Source: an uncultured Latescibacterota bacterium (GTDB taxonomy: Bacteria; Latescibacterota; UBA2968; UBA8231). Taken from it: a stretch of DNA of 64,000 nucleotides. Positions 8,768 to 16,338 of this stretch are shown here, one piece after another (position 1 is the stretch's first letter; every line of letters begins with the position of its first letter). The notes below the pieces were generated by a model. It did not search any database and had not been told where the DNA came from. It saw only the letters and a list, made by a program, of their open reading frames with translations. The stretch lies in contig OY282352.1 of NCBI GenBank assembly GCA_958295495.1, forward strand, positions 1,302,001 through 1,366,000, read 5' to 3'. A program made the translations under genes and the position numbers.

Positions 8768-8811
8768 CGACAAAATTGTCGATAACCCCTCCAAAGACGA
8801 CTTTTTTGTCG
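8768..8811. promoter_or_regulatory. Two spaced CGAC-N6-GTCG dyads upstream of hflX (candidate operators)
   Basis: Two 14-bp inverted repeats with identical arms occur at 8768-8781 (CGACAAAATTGTCG) and 8798-8811 (CGACTTTTTTGTCG). Their starts are exactly 30 bp apart, about three helical turns, so dimers bound to each would lie on the same DNA face. A TTGACA hexamer lies downstream at 8856-8861, before hflX, though no good -10 follows it. Function as a repressor or activator site is inference from symmetry, spacing and position. Confidence 0.45.
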
Positions 8812-8919
8812 CAACAGCTCGCCCGCGCATTGAAGGCGCAAAAGCCCTTGCGGTATTGACAAAGTGATGCGCTCTATTTGTGTTTGATGCACGGCACAAT
8901 CAAGTTCAAAGAAACCCGC

Positions 8920-10218
8920 ATGGAAGCAAATCACACGCTGAGCCAAGAACGCACCATCCTCGTCGGCGTCGCCCTGCCCCAGATGCCTGCTGGGGAGGCC
9001 GAACACTCCCTCGACGAACTCGGTCGCTTAGTCGCCACCGCTGGCCTCGTCGAAGCCTCGCGCCAGCTCCAAAGGCGCGACCGCATTGACCCGGCCCACT
9101 ACGTCGGCAAGGGCAAAGCCGCCGCTCTCAAGCAGCTTGCGGCCCAGTGCCAAGCCGACGTGATCGTTTTTGACAACGACCTCTCGCCGGCCCAGATGCG
9201 CAACTTGGAGGACGTCACCAAACGCCGCATTCTCGATCGCAGCACCGTGATCTTGGACATCTTCGCGCGCCACGCTCGCACCCACACGGCCCAACTCCAA
9301 GTCGAGCTGGCCCAGCTTAATTACCTCCTGCCGCGCCTGACTCGCTTCTGGACCCACCTGTCGCGCCAAGCTGGCGGTGGGGCCATCCGCGGCATGGGGA
9401 CAGCCGGCGTCCGCGGCCCGGGCGAAACCCAGTTGGAAATTGACCGCCGCCTGATTCGCCGTCGGATCAACTTCCTAGAGGCTAAGCTCGACAAGATCGG
9501 CGTGCAGATGGCGACCAACCGCAAAAATCGCGCGGATGTTTTTAAGGTGGCCCTCGTGGGTTATACCAACGCCGGCAAATCGACCCTGATGAGGGTGCTT
9601 TCTGGCGCGGATGTCCTAGTTGAGGACCAGCTCTTTGCCACCTTGGACTCGACCACTCGCGCCGTTGACCTCGACCGCAACCACAAGATCTTGCTCACCG
9701 ACACGGTTGGCTTCATCAACCGCCTGCCCCACCACCTGTTTGCCTCTTTCCGCGCCACGCTCGAAGAGGCCGTGGAGGCCGACTTGCTGCTCCACGTGAT
9801 TGACTTGAGCCTTCCGTACTACCAGTCGCAGATCGCCACGGTCGAGCAAGTCCTCCACAACCTCGGGCTTGCAGACAGCCCCACCCTGATGGTGTACAAC
9901 AAAATTGATCAAGTGGCCCCCGGTGAAGAAGAGCGAATCGCGGCCGCGTACGCGGCCCGCGAACACGCCATTGCCGTCTCGGCCGGCCAAGGCATCAACC
10001 TCGACGCGCTGCGCGACAAAATCCGCGCGTACAGCGTTGCTGGGGACGTCACCTTGGAGCTACAGGTTCCCCAAGCCGAAGGCCGGCTCTTGGCCCATTT
10101 ACACCAGCAGGGTCAGGTCCTTGCAGAGACCTACACGGGCAACGACGTCTGCTTGTGCGTGCGCTTGGAAAAGACTTGGGCCAAGCGCTGGCGGCTAGAT
10201 CGCTTTGTCTCGGCCTGA
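8920..10218 (+). CDS. hflX: GTPase HflX (ribosome-splitting factor)
   Basis: 432 residues from ATG 8920. TTG 8878 and ATG 8887 are alternative in-frame starts; none has a strong Shine-Dalgarno, and 8920 gives the usual length. The N-terminal HflX domain contains DPAHYVGKGKAAALK and the signature LVVD-like strand VIVFDNDLSPAQMRNLE. A glycine-rich linker (GGGAIRGMGTAGVRGPGETQ) follows. The GTPase domain has G1 GYTNAGKST, G3 DTVGF, G4 NKID and G5 VSA. HflX binds 50S subunits and splits stalled or heat-damaged 70S ribosomes. The gene is preceded by the paired CGAC/GTCG dyads. Confidence 0.93.
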   Translation: MEANHTLSQERTILVGVALPQMPAGEAEHSLDELGRLVATAGLVEASRQLQRRDRIDPAHYVGKGKAAALKQLAAQCQADVIVFDNDLSPAQMRNLEDVTKRRILDRSTVILDIFARHARTHTAQLQVELAQLNYLLPRLTRFWTHLSRQAGGGAIRGMGTAGVRGPGETQLEIDRRLIRRRINFLEAKLDKIGVQMATNRKNRADVFKVALVGYTNAGKSTLMRVLSGADVLVEDQLFATLDSTTRAVDLDRNHKILLTDTVGFINRLPHHLFASFRATLEEAVEADLLLHVIDLSLPYYQSQIATVEQVLHNLGLADSPTLMVYNKIDQVAPGEEERIAAAYAAREHAIAVSAGQGINLDALRDKIRAYSVAGDVTLELQVPQAEGRLLAHLHQQGQVLAETYTGNDVCLCVRLEKTWAKRWRLDRFVSA

Positions 10219-10219
10219 G

Positions 10220-10810
10220 CTATTCGGCCAGAATCCCCTTTGCCACCGCTGCGTCGATCAACTCCCGCGCAAATTCCCACAGTGCGGGCGCGCCTTCCCC
10301 GATATGCTCGTTGTGCGCGATCACCTGCGCCTTTTTGATCCCATGCCGCTGCCACGCCGCCCCATCGGTGTAGAAGTTGAGCAATAGCGGTTGCAATCGG
10401 TCGAGTGCCGCCGCATAGCGCGCCGCCGCGCTCTGTCGCCGCTCGAACTCGTCCCACAACGCGCGATAGGCTGGGGCTTGGTCTTGCGGCAACAGGCCGA
10501 AGAGCCGGTCGGCCGCCTGCTGCTCGCGTTGCGCCTTGTCCTTGTTGCCCACCACGTCATAGGCGAAAGTGTCGCCCGCGTCTATTTCCACCACATCGTG
10601 GATCAACAGCATCTTGAGCACCTTCAGCAGATCGACGTCTGCCGCTGCGTACTCGACCAGCAGAATGGCCATTAGGCTCAGGTGCCACGAGTGCTCGGCG
10701 TCGTTTTCCCGACGGCGGTCGCCTACCAACAGCGTCTGGCGAAAGACCTGTTTGAGCTTTTCGACTTCGAGGACGAAACCGAGTTGAGTCGCGAGGCGAT
10801 CCGTAGCCAT
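10220..10810 (-). CDS. HD-domain phosphohydrolase (YfbR/HDDC2-like)
   Basis: 196 residues. Metal-binding HD superfamily residues are visible as the His in ENDAEHSWHLS (~36-46), the HD pair in MLLIHDVVEIDAGDTFAYD (~66-85) and a later Asp region. The pattern RxENDAEHSW...LLHDxxE is typical of the HD_3 family of 5'-deoxynucleotidase-like enzymes. Substrate cannot be fixed from sequence. It is convergent with hflX with one base between the stops. Its start codon ATG (10808-10810), with GGAGGG upstream, lies inside a 37-bp repeat that is duplicated 72 bp upstream. Confidence 0.85.
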   Translation of the reverse strand: MATDRLATQLGFVLEVEKLKQVFRQTLLVGDRRRENDAEHSWHLSLMAILLVEYAAADVDLLKVLKMLLIHDVVEIDAGDTFAYDVVGNKDKAQREQQAADRLFGLLPQDQAPAYRALWDEFERRQSAAARYAAALDRLQPLLLNFYTDGAAWQRHGIKKAQVIAHNEHIGEGAPALWEFARELIDAAVAKGILAE

Positions 10811-10908
10811 CTATCCCTCCATGGGCCGAATGCGACCACGCCCACGAGGATGGGATCCAGCGCCAGCTCTTTCCGTAGCCATCTATCCCTCCATGGGCCG
10901 AATGCGAC
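10800..10908. repeat. 37-bp direct repeat duplicating the HD gene's ribosome-binding site and start codon
   Basis: The same 37 bases occur at 10800-10836 and 10872-10908, 72 bp apart. On the minus strand each copy carries GGAGGGATAG followed by ATGGCTACGGA, i.e. the Shine-Dalgarno, start codon and first codons of the HD-domain gene. Copy 1 is the real start. Copy 2 would start a 23-codon frame that stops immediately before the real ATG. No transposon features accompany it, so replication slippage is the simplest origin. Confidence 0.85.
10811..10882 (-). CDS. Possible 23-residue leader peptide created by the duplicated start region
   Basis: The upstream copy of the duplicated initiation region gives ATG at 10880-10882 with GGAGGG in front. 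It reads MATERAGAG...PMEG and ends with TAG at 10811-10813, directly abutting the ATG of the HD-domain gene (TAGATG). The period of 72 bp keeps the two starts in the same frame. If translated, it would couple translation into the downstream gene. The product has no recognisable function, and translation is unproven. Confidence 0.35.
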   Translation of the reverse strand: MATERAGAGSHPRGRGRIRPMEG

Positions 10909-10992
10909 GGTAAACACCATTGCCCAGCCGACCCCGTTATTTTTAGTTTGCTATTAGCCGCCACTTAGGGCTAGTAAAACACCCAAGCCACT

Positions 10993-11817
10993 ATGTCACA
11001 ATCACAGATCGCGCCCGACACCCCGTCGCAACGCACGGTGCTCGCATTCGCCATAACCACCATCGCCAGACCGCAGGAACCTGAGTGCGAGACGGCACGC
11101 TGCATTGCCGCCGCAACCGGCTACCGCTACGTACCCCGCGCCCACCGCTCGCTCGCTGGAATCGCCGCCGCCGAGGCGGCCGACGGCCTGATCGTCGTCG
11201 GCCGCACAGCCCTTTCCTTGTGGATAGCCGGACAGAGCTTGCACCACCATCCCAATATGGCCAAATTGCGGATCCTCGCCTTGGCACAAGGCAAGCGCGA
11301 CATCTTGGTTGACGCCTTACAGATCAAATTAGGTGACCACGTCCTCGACTGCACCTGCGGTCTGGGTGCCGACGCCATTGTCGCCTCTTGTGTGGTTGGC
11401 CCAAGTGGCCGCGTCCGCGCCCTCGAAGCCGCGCCGCTTTTGGCCCTGCTAGTCGAGCACGGCATGGCCTCGTACCCGCTCGCCGATGACCCGGACCTCG
11501 GCTTGGCCATGCGCCGCGTCGAAGTCCTAAACGCCGACTATGCCGACTACCTGCGCCGCGAAGCTGACAACGCTTGGGACGTGGTTTACTTCGACCCCAT
11601 GTTCGACGAGAGCATTGCCCATGCGCGGGGCTTGGACTTGGTCCGCTGCTTGGCGCGGCCAGGCGGCCCTGCGCCCGCGGACTTGCGCGAGGCCCGCCGC
11701 GTCGCTCGCCGCCGAGTGGTGATGAAGGACCGCCGGCCGGGTCGCTTGCTCGCTCGCCTCGGTTTCGCCAAAGTCGAGGAGAGCCGCCGCGTCTGCTACG
11801 GCGTACTGCCCGCTTAG
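10993..11817 (+). CDS. RsmJ-like class I SAM-dependent methyltransferase
   Basis: 274 residues. The SAM-binding motif I appears as VLDCTCGLGADAIVAS (~118-133), an acidic residue ends the next strand (RALEAAP), and motif IV is VVYFDPMFDES (~197-207), close to the DPMFP motif of RsmJ, which methylates 16S rRNA G1516. The stretch before motif I (MAKLRILALAQGKRDILVDA) also fits that family. The ~90-residue N-terminal part is alanine-rich. Assignment to RsmJ itself is probable rather than certain. It starts the plus-strand cluster that continues into the isomerase gene. Confidence 0.75.
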   Translation: MSQSQIAPDTPSQRTVLAFAITTIARPQEPECETARCIAAATGYRYVPRAHRSLAGIAAAEAADGLIVVGRTALSLWIAGQSLHHHPNMAKLRILALAQGKRDILVDALQIKLGDHVLDCTCGLGADAIVASCVVGPSGRVRALEAAPLLALLVEHGMASYPLADDPDLGLAMRRVEVLNADYADYLRREADNAWDVVYFDPMFDESIAHARGLDLVRCLARPGGPAPADLREARRVARRRVVMKDRRPGRLLARLGFAKVEESRRVCYGVLPA

Positions 11818-11834
11818 TAGAAAAGGAACGGATC

Positions 11835-12608
11835 GTGGAGCTATCCTGTTGTGCCTGGGCCTCGACCGGCTCGGAAGAAGACGCCCTCACCGCCCTCACC
11901 GCTATCGGCTTCCGCTCTATTGACGTGCAGGCGAAGACTTTTGTCGGCCCGGCGTCGCGAGCGCACATCAACTACCTCGGCCTGTCGGTCTCCTGCCTCG
12001 CGCTGTGTTTTAACATGGAAGCTGGCGCGGCTCTCGACGCCGCAACAGCCGCGGCCCAACAAGCCGCCCTCGACCACTGCCGGGAGGCCCTCGACCACGC
12101 CGCCGCCCTCGGTGCCGGCACCGCCTATGTCGTCCCAGGGACCGACCCAGCCGCCCTGCCCCAGTTTGGCGATGCCTTGGGGCAAGTGGCGGACTTCGCG
12201 GCTGAGCGCGCGATTCGGGTCGGGATTGAGCACTTCCCCGGCAAGGCCCTGCCGACGGCTGCTGGGACCTTGGACTACCTATCCCGCCTAAACCATCCCA
12301 ACCTCTACTTGCTCCTCGACACCGGCCATCTACAGATGTCTGGGGAAGACCCGACCGCTGTCATAGCCGCGGCCGGCGACCGGCTGGGGTACGTGCATCT
12401 AGACGACAACGACGGGGAGGCCGACTTGCACTGGCCCCTGCTAGCGGGCGTGCTGACCAAGGAGGCGCTAGCCGCGACGTTTGCCGCCCTCGCTCTAAGC
12501 CCGTACACCGGCCCAGCGAGCATTGAGCTCAGCCCCCAACTCCCCGACCCAGTGGCCGCGCTGGCCCAAAGCCGTGCTTGCGCCCTGCAAGCGGCCAAAA
12601 GAAAGTAG
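11835..12608 (+). CDS. Xylose-isomerase-like TIM-barrel protein (sugar phosphate isomerase/epimerase)
   Basis: 257 residues from GTG 11835, preceded by AAAGGAAC; the longer open frame upstream lies within the methyltransferase gene. The AP-endonuclease-2/xylose-isomerase-like fold is indicated by barrel strands carrying metal ligands: IGIEHFPGK... reads as the Glu/His strand (IRVGIEHFPG), LYLLLDTGHLQMSG gives the conserved DTGH, YVHLDDNDGEAD the HxDD pair, and ASIELSPQ the final Glu. Substrate is unknown. Members act on keto-sugars or inositol derivatives in the cytoplasm. Confidence 0.8.
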   Translation: MELSCCAWASTGSEEDALTALTAIGFRSIDVQAKTFVGPASRAHINYLGLSVSCLALCFNMEAGAALDAATAAAQQAALDHCREALDHAAALGAGTAYVVPGTDPAALPQFGDALGQVADFAAERAIRVGIEHFPGKALPTAAGTLDYLSRLNHPNLYLLLDTGHLQMSGEDPTAVIAAAGDRLGYVHLDDNDGEADLHWPLLAGVLTKEALAATFAALALSPYTGPASIELSPQLPDPVAALAQSRACALQAAKRK

Positions 12609-12611
12609 TCA

Positions 12612-14345
12612 ATGCCTGTTTATATCCTGCTTTTAGCTAGCCTGCCCTTCATCGCCTGTAGCGGCGACGAGGGCGGCTATGTTCTCAAAAAGGTGCCGCG
12701 CAACCGGACCTTGATCATGGACTGCGCCGAGGCCAATACCTGCTCTGGCCAGATTCAAGATTACAACTCCTTCAACCCCTTCATTCCGGGCAGCATCTCG
12801 CGGATAGGCTATAACTTCCTCTACGAGCCGCTCTACTTCTTCAATGCCTACGAGGAAGATTCCGAGCTAATACCTTGGATCGCCGAGAGCCACCGCTTCA
12901 ATGAGGATTACACCGAACTCGTGGTCAAAATCCGTCCGGGCGTCGAGTGGAGCGACGGGCATCCTTGGTCGGCGCACGACTTTGCCTTTACCATCAACAT
13001 GCTCGTGGAGCACACCCCCCAACTCGTGTACTCGACCGATATGGCGACTTGGGTCAAAGAAGCGGTCGCCCTCGACAGTCTGACGGTGCGCGTCGCGCTC
13101 AAGGCACCTAACCCGCGCTTCCTCTTCAGCTACTTCGTCCACAGCGGCGACCAAGGCGTCCCCATCGTACCCAAGCACATCTGGGAGGGCAAAGACCCGC
13201 TGATTTTTTCCAACTTTGACCTGCAAAAAGGCTGGCCGGTTCTGACCGGCCCCTATCGCATTGCGCGCTCGGAGCCGGCCCAACGGATCTGGGATCTGCG
13301 CGAGGGTTGGTGGGCGGAGAAACTTGGCTTTCAGGAGTTACCCCAAGTCGAGCGGCTGATCTACCTGACCTATATGGAGGAGCACAAGCGCGTGCAAAAC
13401 CTGATCGCCAACAACATCGACACCTGCTTGGAGCTGCGCCCGGCCAACATGGTCTCCCTATTGGAGCGCAATCGCAATATCGCGACTTGGACGGGCCGCG
13501 AGCCGCCGTATAGCTACATCACTTGGTGGCCCATATCGCTGGGGTTCAATGGGCTGGAGGCCCCTTGGTCCGACCCGGAGATGCGCCGCGCGATCAACTA
13601 CGCCATCGACCGCGAACAACTCGTAGCCATAGGCTGGCAAAACTCAGGTGCATGGACCCTGCTGCCCTTGCCCGACCTCCCGCAAATGCAGCGGTATTTT
13701 GCGCTCGCCGAGGACTTGGTCGCCAAGCACCAAGTGGGCGTCTTTGACTTGGAAAAGAGCGCGGAGATACTCGCCCGCAAAGGCTACGTACGCAACGGGG
13801 TTTTCTGGGAAAAGGACGGGCAGCCCCTGAACATGGTCATCGATATTTTTTCCCACTTTCAGGACCTGACGCCGGTGCTCATCGCCCAGCTCAAAAAGGC
13901 CGGCATCAACGCCTCCTTCCGCATGACCTCGGACTTCTCCACGCGCCTGCGCCAGGGCACGGCCCGCGCGTACCTGATCGGCAACTTCAGCTCGATGCGC
14001 GATCCCTATTTTGTGCTGCGCCAGTACCACAGCCGCTTTGTCCAGCCCACGGGCGAGCCGGCCGACATGCCTTGGCGCTGGCAAAACCCGGCCTACGACG
14101 CGCTAATCGACCAGATGGGCCAGACCCCAACCGACGCCCCAGAGATGGATCAACTCTATCGAGAGGCCATGGACCTCTGGCTTGCCGAGTTGCCCTCCAT
14201 CCCCATCGTCCAATGGCCGCACCGCATCCCGCACAACGAGACCTATTGGACCAACTGGCCCAGCGCGGAAAACCCCTATATCAACAGTGCTTATTGGAGC
14301 CGCACTTGGCTCTTGGTGCTGCTGAATTTGCGGCCGCAGGTGTAA
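12612..14345 (+). CDS. ABC-type peptide/oligopeptide substrate-binding lipoprotein
   Basis: 577 residues, SBP_bac_5 (OppA/DppA) family. The N-terminus MPVYILLLASLPFIACSGDE ends in a lipobox (FIAC) with Cys at residue 16, so the mature protein should be lipid-anchored. Family features are YNSFNPFIPG near the start, YEPLYFFNAY, WSDGHPWSAHDFAFTINML (conserved DG.p.tA.Dv.f) and the late MRRAINYAIDREQL. It captures peptides or nickel/opine-like ligands for import. No permease or ATPase gene is adjacent, so it either works with components elsewhere or is an orphan receptor. Confidence 0.88.
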   Translation: MPVYILLLASLPFIACSGDEGGYVLKKVPRNRTLIMDCAEANTCSGQIQDYNSFNPFIPGSISRIGYNFLYEPLYFFNAYEEDSELIPWIAESHRFNEDYTELVVKIRPGVEWSDGHPWSAHDFAFTINMLVEHTPQLVYSTDMATWVKEAVALDSLTVRVALKAPNPRFLFSYFVHSGDQGVPIVPKHIWEGKDPLIFSNFDLQKGWPVLTGPYRIARSEPAQRIWDLREGWWAEKLGFQELPQVERLIYLTYMEEHKRVQNLIANNIDTCLELRPANMVSLLERNRNIATWTGREPPYSYITWWPISLGFNGLEAPWSDPEMRRAINYAIDREQLVAIGWQNSGAWTLLPLPDLPQMQRYFALAEDLVAKHQVGVFDLEKSAEILARKGYVRNGVFWEKDGQPLNMVIDIFSHFQDLTPVLIAQLKKAGINASFRMTSDFSTRLRQGTARAYLIGNFSSMRDPYFVLRQYHSRFVQPTGEPADMPWRWQNPAYDALIDQMGQTPTDAPEMDQLYREAMDLWLAELPSIPIVQWPHRIPHNETYWTNWPSAENPYINSAYWSRTWLLVLLNLRPQV

Positions 14346-14357
14346 AGGAGCGGCGCA

Positions 14358-14675
14358 ATGGATCGCCATGCTAGAAGGACCCTTACTGCGGCGTGGTTGG
14401 TGGCTTCAGCTATGCTGTCTTTTTTATTCATCACGCCCTATCTCGTGCCGGAGAAAACGCTTTTTGCCGCGAGCGAGGCTTTTAAGGTGCCGCATCGCAG
14501 TGGGGAAACGTGCGCTTTGTGCGGCATGACGCGCGCATTCGCGGCCATTGCACGCGGCGACTTCGCCGCAGCCCGTATCTATAATCGAGGGTCGGTCGCC
14601 TTTTATGGAGTTTTGCTCGCCAATCAGCTAGTGGTCGCCTTTTTCTTGATACGTCGAATGCACACAAGGAGGTAA
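14358..14675 (+). CDS. DUF2752-family small membrane protein
   Basis: 105 residues with two or three predicted helices. The family signature CALCGMTRAFAAIARGDF (two Cys flanking x-x, then G-x-T-R-A) is at ~53-70, typical of DUF2752, whose role is unknown. ATG 14358 has AAAGGAG upstream. The last ~60 codons plus the following ribosome-binding site are repeated almost exactly 1,217 bp downstream. The 3' end overlaps the Shine-Dalgarno used by the next gene. Confidence 0.75.
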   Translation: MDRHARRTLTAAWLVASAMLSFLFITPYLVPEKTLFAASEAFKVPHRSGETCALCGMTRAFAAIARGDFAAARIYNRGSVAFYGVLLANQLVVAFFLIRRMHTRR

Positions 14676-14680
14676 CATCA
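14490..14680 (+). repeat. Direct repeat, copy 1 (DUF2752 3' half plus downstream ribosome-binding site)
   Basis: About 190 bp from 14490 to 14680 is repeated at 15707-15896 with only a handful of differences. The repeat carries the C-terminal coding half of the DUF2752 gene and the adjoining AGGAG-containing region. In each copy the ribosome-binding site serves a different downstream gene. The arrangement suggests a tandem duplication of a DUF2752-SD unit with different cargo after each copy. Confidence 0.85.
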
Positions 14681-15541
14681 TTGTTGGGACGAGATGCAGC
14701 CGGCCGGTTAAAACGTATTGAATACCGCGGTAAATACCTTCGGGTAAGCCGAACCGGAGGGGTTGCTTTGCGTACACAAACAAAGGCAGCGAGGATCAAC
14801 TTAACGGCCAATTCCAGTCGCGGTATGCGCGTATCAACGCGGATCGCCAAAGGCACACAAGTAGCTCTACAAAACGGGCGTTTCGTCTTGCGTGGACGTT
14901 ACGGCAAAGGGCCGATCAAACTCAATCTGTCGAAGAGCGGCCTTTCGGTCTCGACCAAGACGTCGGTTGGAACCTTCAACTTGTTCAAACCGCGGTATTC
15001 AAGCGCCAAGATTGGAGGTATCCAGGTGCGCGGAAAGAATGCCGTCTATATTCATCTGGTCGTTGCTTTGGTAAAGTTGGTAGTAATCCTGTTTCAGGCC
15101 GCCTGTTGGTTGATCACCCGTCTATGGGTTTTATTGCGGCGAAGTGCTATCATAATCCCAAAAAAGCAGGTCAGCGCGGCGGAAGCCGCATGGCTCGATG
15201 GGCTTAAAGACCGTGAACCCGGATTGCTCCAGGAATGCATTGAGTTCGTTTTCCTGCACCTGGCTCAAGGGGTGCCACTAACCACGGGCGCGACAAATCC
15301 GCCCATCCGGCTCGTCGCCGAGCTTCTTGTCCAGCACCGTCTCAAACCCCCACTCAACCTCGAAGTGCTCTTTGGCTGCTTGGCCGAGGCCTACGCAGCC
15401 AGAGTGAGTGACGCCACCGCGCTTGAGTTTTTCTTTAGTCTCGACAAGGCCGCGGTCGAAACCGGTGGGCGCAATTTGCTTCAGGAGCGCCTATTAAGCG
15501 TCTATGTCGATGCCTGCGGTATCGAAGACGCAGATGCCTGA
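14681..15541 (+). CDS. Hypothetical membrane protein with DUF4236-like N-terminal part
   Basis: 286 residues from TTG 14681, nine bases after AGGAGGT. Residues ~1-115 are basic and beta-rich; the segment KLNLSKSGLSVSTKTSVG resembles the core of DUF4236 proteins. A hydrophobic segment (~127-155) follows, then a helical C-terminal domain (~165-286) without a match I recognise. It sits between the two copies of the DUF2752 duplication. Function is unknown; the TTG start is supported by the strong Shine-Dalgarno. Confidence 0.65.
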   Translation: MLGRDAAGRLKRIEYRGKYLRVSRTGGVALRTQTKAARINLTANSSRGMRVSTRIAKGTQVALQNGRFVLRGRYGKGPIKLNLSKSGLSVSTKTSVGTFNLFKPRYSSAKIGGIQVRGKNAVYIHLVVALVKLVVILFQAACWLITRLWVLLRRSAIIIPKKQVSAAEAAWLDGLKDREPGLLQECIEFVFLHLAQGVPLTTGATNPPIRLVAELLVQHRLKPPLNLEVLFGCLAEAYAARVSDATALEFFFSLDKAAVETGGRNLLQERLLSVYVDACGIEDADA

Positions 15542-15705
15542 TTGAGCAGGCTCGGGACCGCGGCAAAGCACCTCATCGCTTACGCGGATACGCATGAAAG
15601 AACGTTCTGCTTCTTGTGTACTGTCTTGGTATACCGGCGAAGCGGTCTGACTTATGATCGGCAGAACCCCGATTGTCCTGTAGATGCAGCCAGTTGGCAG
15701 TGCAA

Positions 15706-15910
15706 CCCGCATCGCAGTGGAGAAACGTGCGCTTTGTGCGGCATGACGCGCGCATTCGCGGCCATTGCACGCGGCGACTTCGCCGCAGCCCGTATCTATA
15801 ATCGAGGGTCGGTCGCCTTTTATGGTGCTCTGCTCGCCAATCAGCTAGCGGTCGCCTTTTTCTTGATACGTCGAATGCACAAAAGGAGATACCATCATGC
15901 AGGTGCTTAG
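15706..15910 (+). pseudogene. Truncated second copy of the DUF2752 gene
   Basis: From 15707 the reading frame repeats the signature region of the first DUF2752 gene (CALCGMTRAFAAIARGDF, then YNRGSVAFYGALLANQL). The N-terminal helix of the intact copy is absent. The sequence in front of it (15542-15706) is open from a TTG but is hydrophilic, unlike the family, and has no good ribosome-binding site. It therefore looks like a duplicated 3' fragment. The frame runs past the start of the next gene and ends at 15910. Confidence 0.6.
15707..15896 (+). repeat. Direct repeat, copy 2
   Basis: Second copy of the repeat described at 14490-14680, offset by 1,217 bp. Differences are scattered substitutions, for example AAAAGGAGATACC in place of ACAAGGAGGTAAC at the ribosome-binding site. 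This copy supplies the Shine-Dalgarno for the 82-residue membrane protein that starts at 15897. Confidence 0.85.
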
Positions 15911-16145
15911 TTTGCTTTGGGGAATTCTGACTATTGTTGGAATGGTCGTGGGGTTTTTCCCGTGTCTCGGCTCGCTAAACTGGCTCAATATACCTTTTGC
16001 AGGCGTCGGCATCATCGTCAGCGGCATCGCGCTGGCCGCGGCGGGCAACAGTACCAAAAGCTGCGGTATCGCTGGCTTAGTATGCTGCATTGTGGCCCTG
16101 TTTTTTGGCATCATACGCCTCGCGCTAGGCGGGGGCGTTTTCTGA
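15897..16145 (+). CDS. Small hydrophobic membrane protein
   Basis: 82 residues, almost entirely hydrophobic, with two or three predicted helices (~5-25, ~33-50, ~56-76) and glycine-rich turns (PFAGVGIIVSGIAL). The layout resembles DUF4190-type small membrane proteins but I do not claim that family. ATG 15897 follows AAAGGAGAT at 8 bases. It is expressed in line with the duplicated DUF2752 segment. Function is unknown. Confidence 0.65.
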   Translation: MQVLSLLWGILTIVGMVVGFFPCLGSLNWLNIPFAGVGIIVSGIALAAAGNSTKSCGIAGLVCCIVALFFGIIRLALGGGVF

Positions 16146-16338
16146 TGCAGTCGGAATACGTCGGGTGCAAGGGTAGAGAGTGGGTGGGCTTAGGAAATCG
16201 CTGACTCAGTTCGCCGTATTGCACCAAGTGGAGAAAGTCGTTGAAATGAATCCGGGGACGCCAGCCCAGATAGAAGGAGAGGTGCTCCTGACAGAGCCGG
16301 CGGCAGCGTCCCATAGCGGCTTTTCCATCGTCCTTCGC
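16146..16338. other. Intergenic gap between two convergent genes
   Basis: 193 bp with no recognisable gene, RNA or repeat. Short open frames exist on both strands, but they overlap neighbouring genes and show no family resemblance. No clear hairpin terminator was seen although the flanking genes are convergent. Confidence 0.5.

Noticed and set aside
11574..11834. A longer N-terminus for the TIM-barrel isomerase.
   Set aside because: It lies within the methyltransferase gene in a different frame and shows no family pattern; GTG 11835 with AAAGGAAC upstream fits better.
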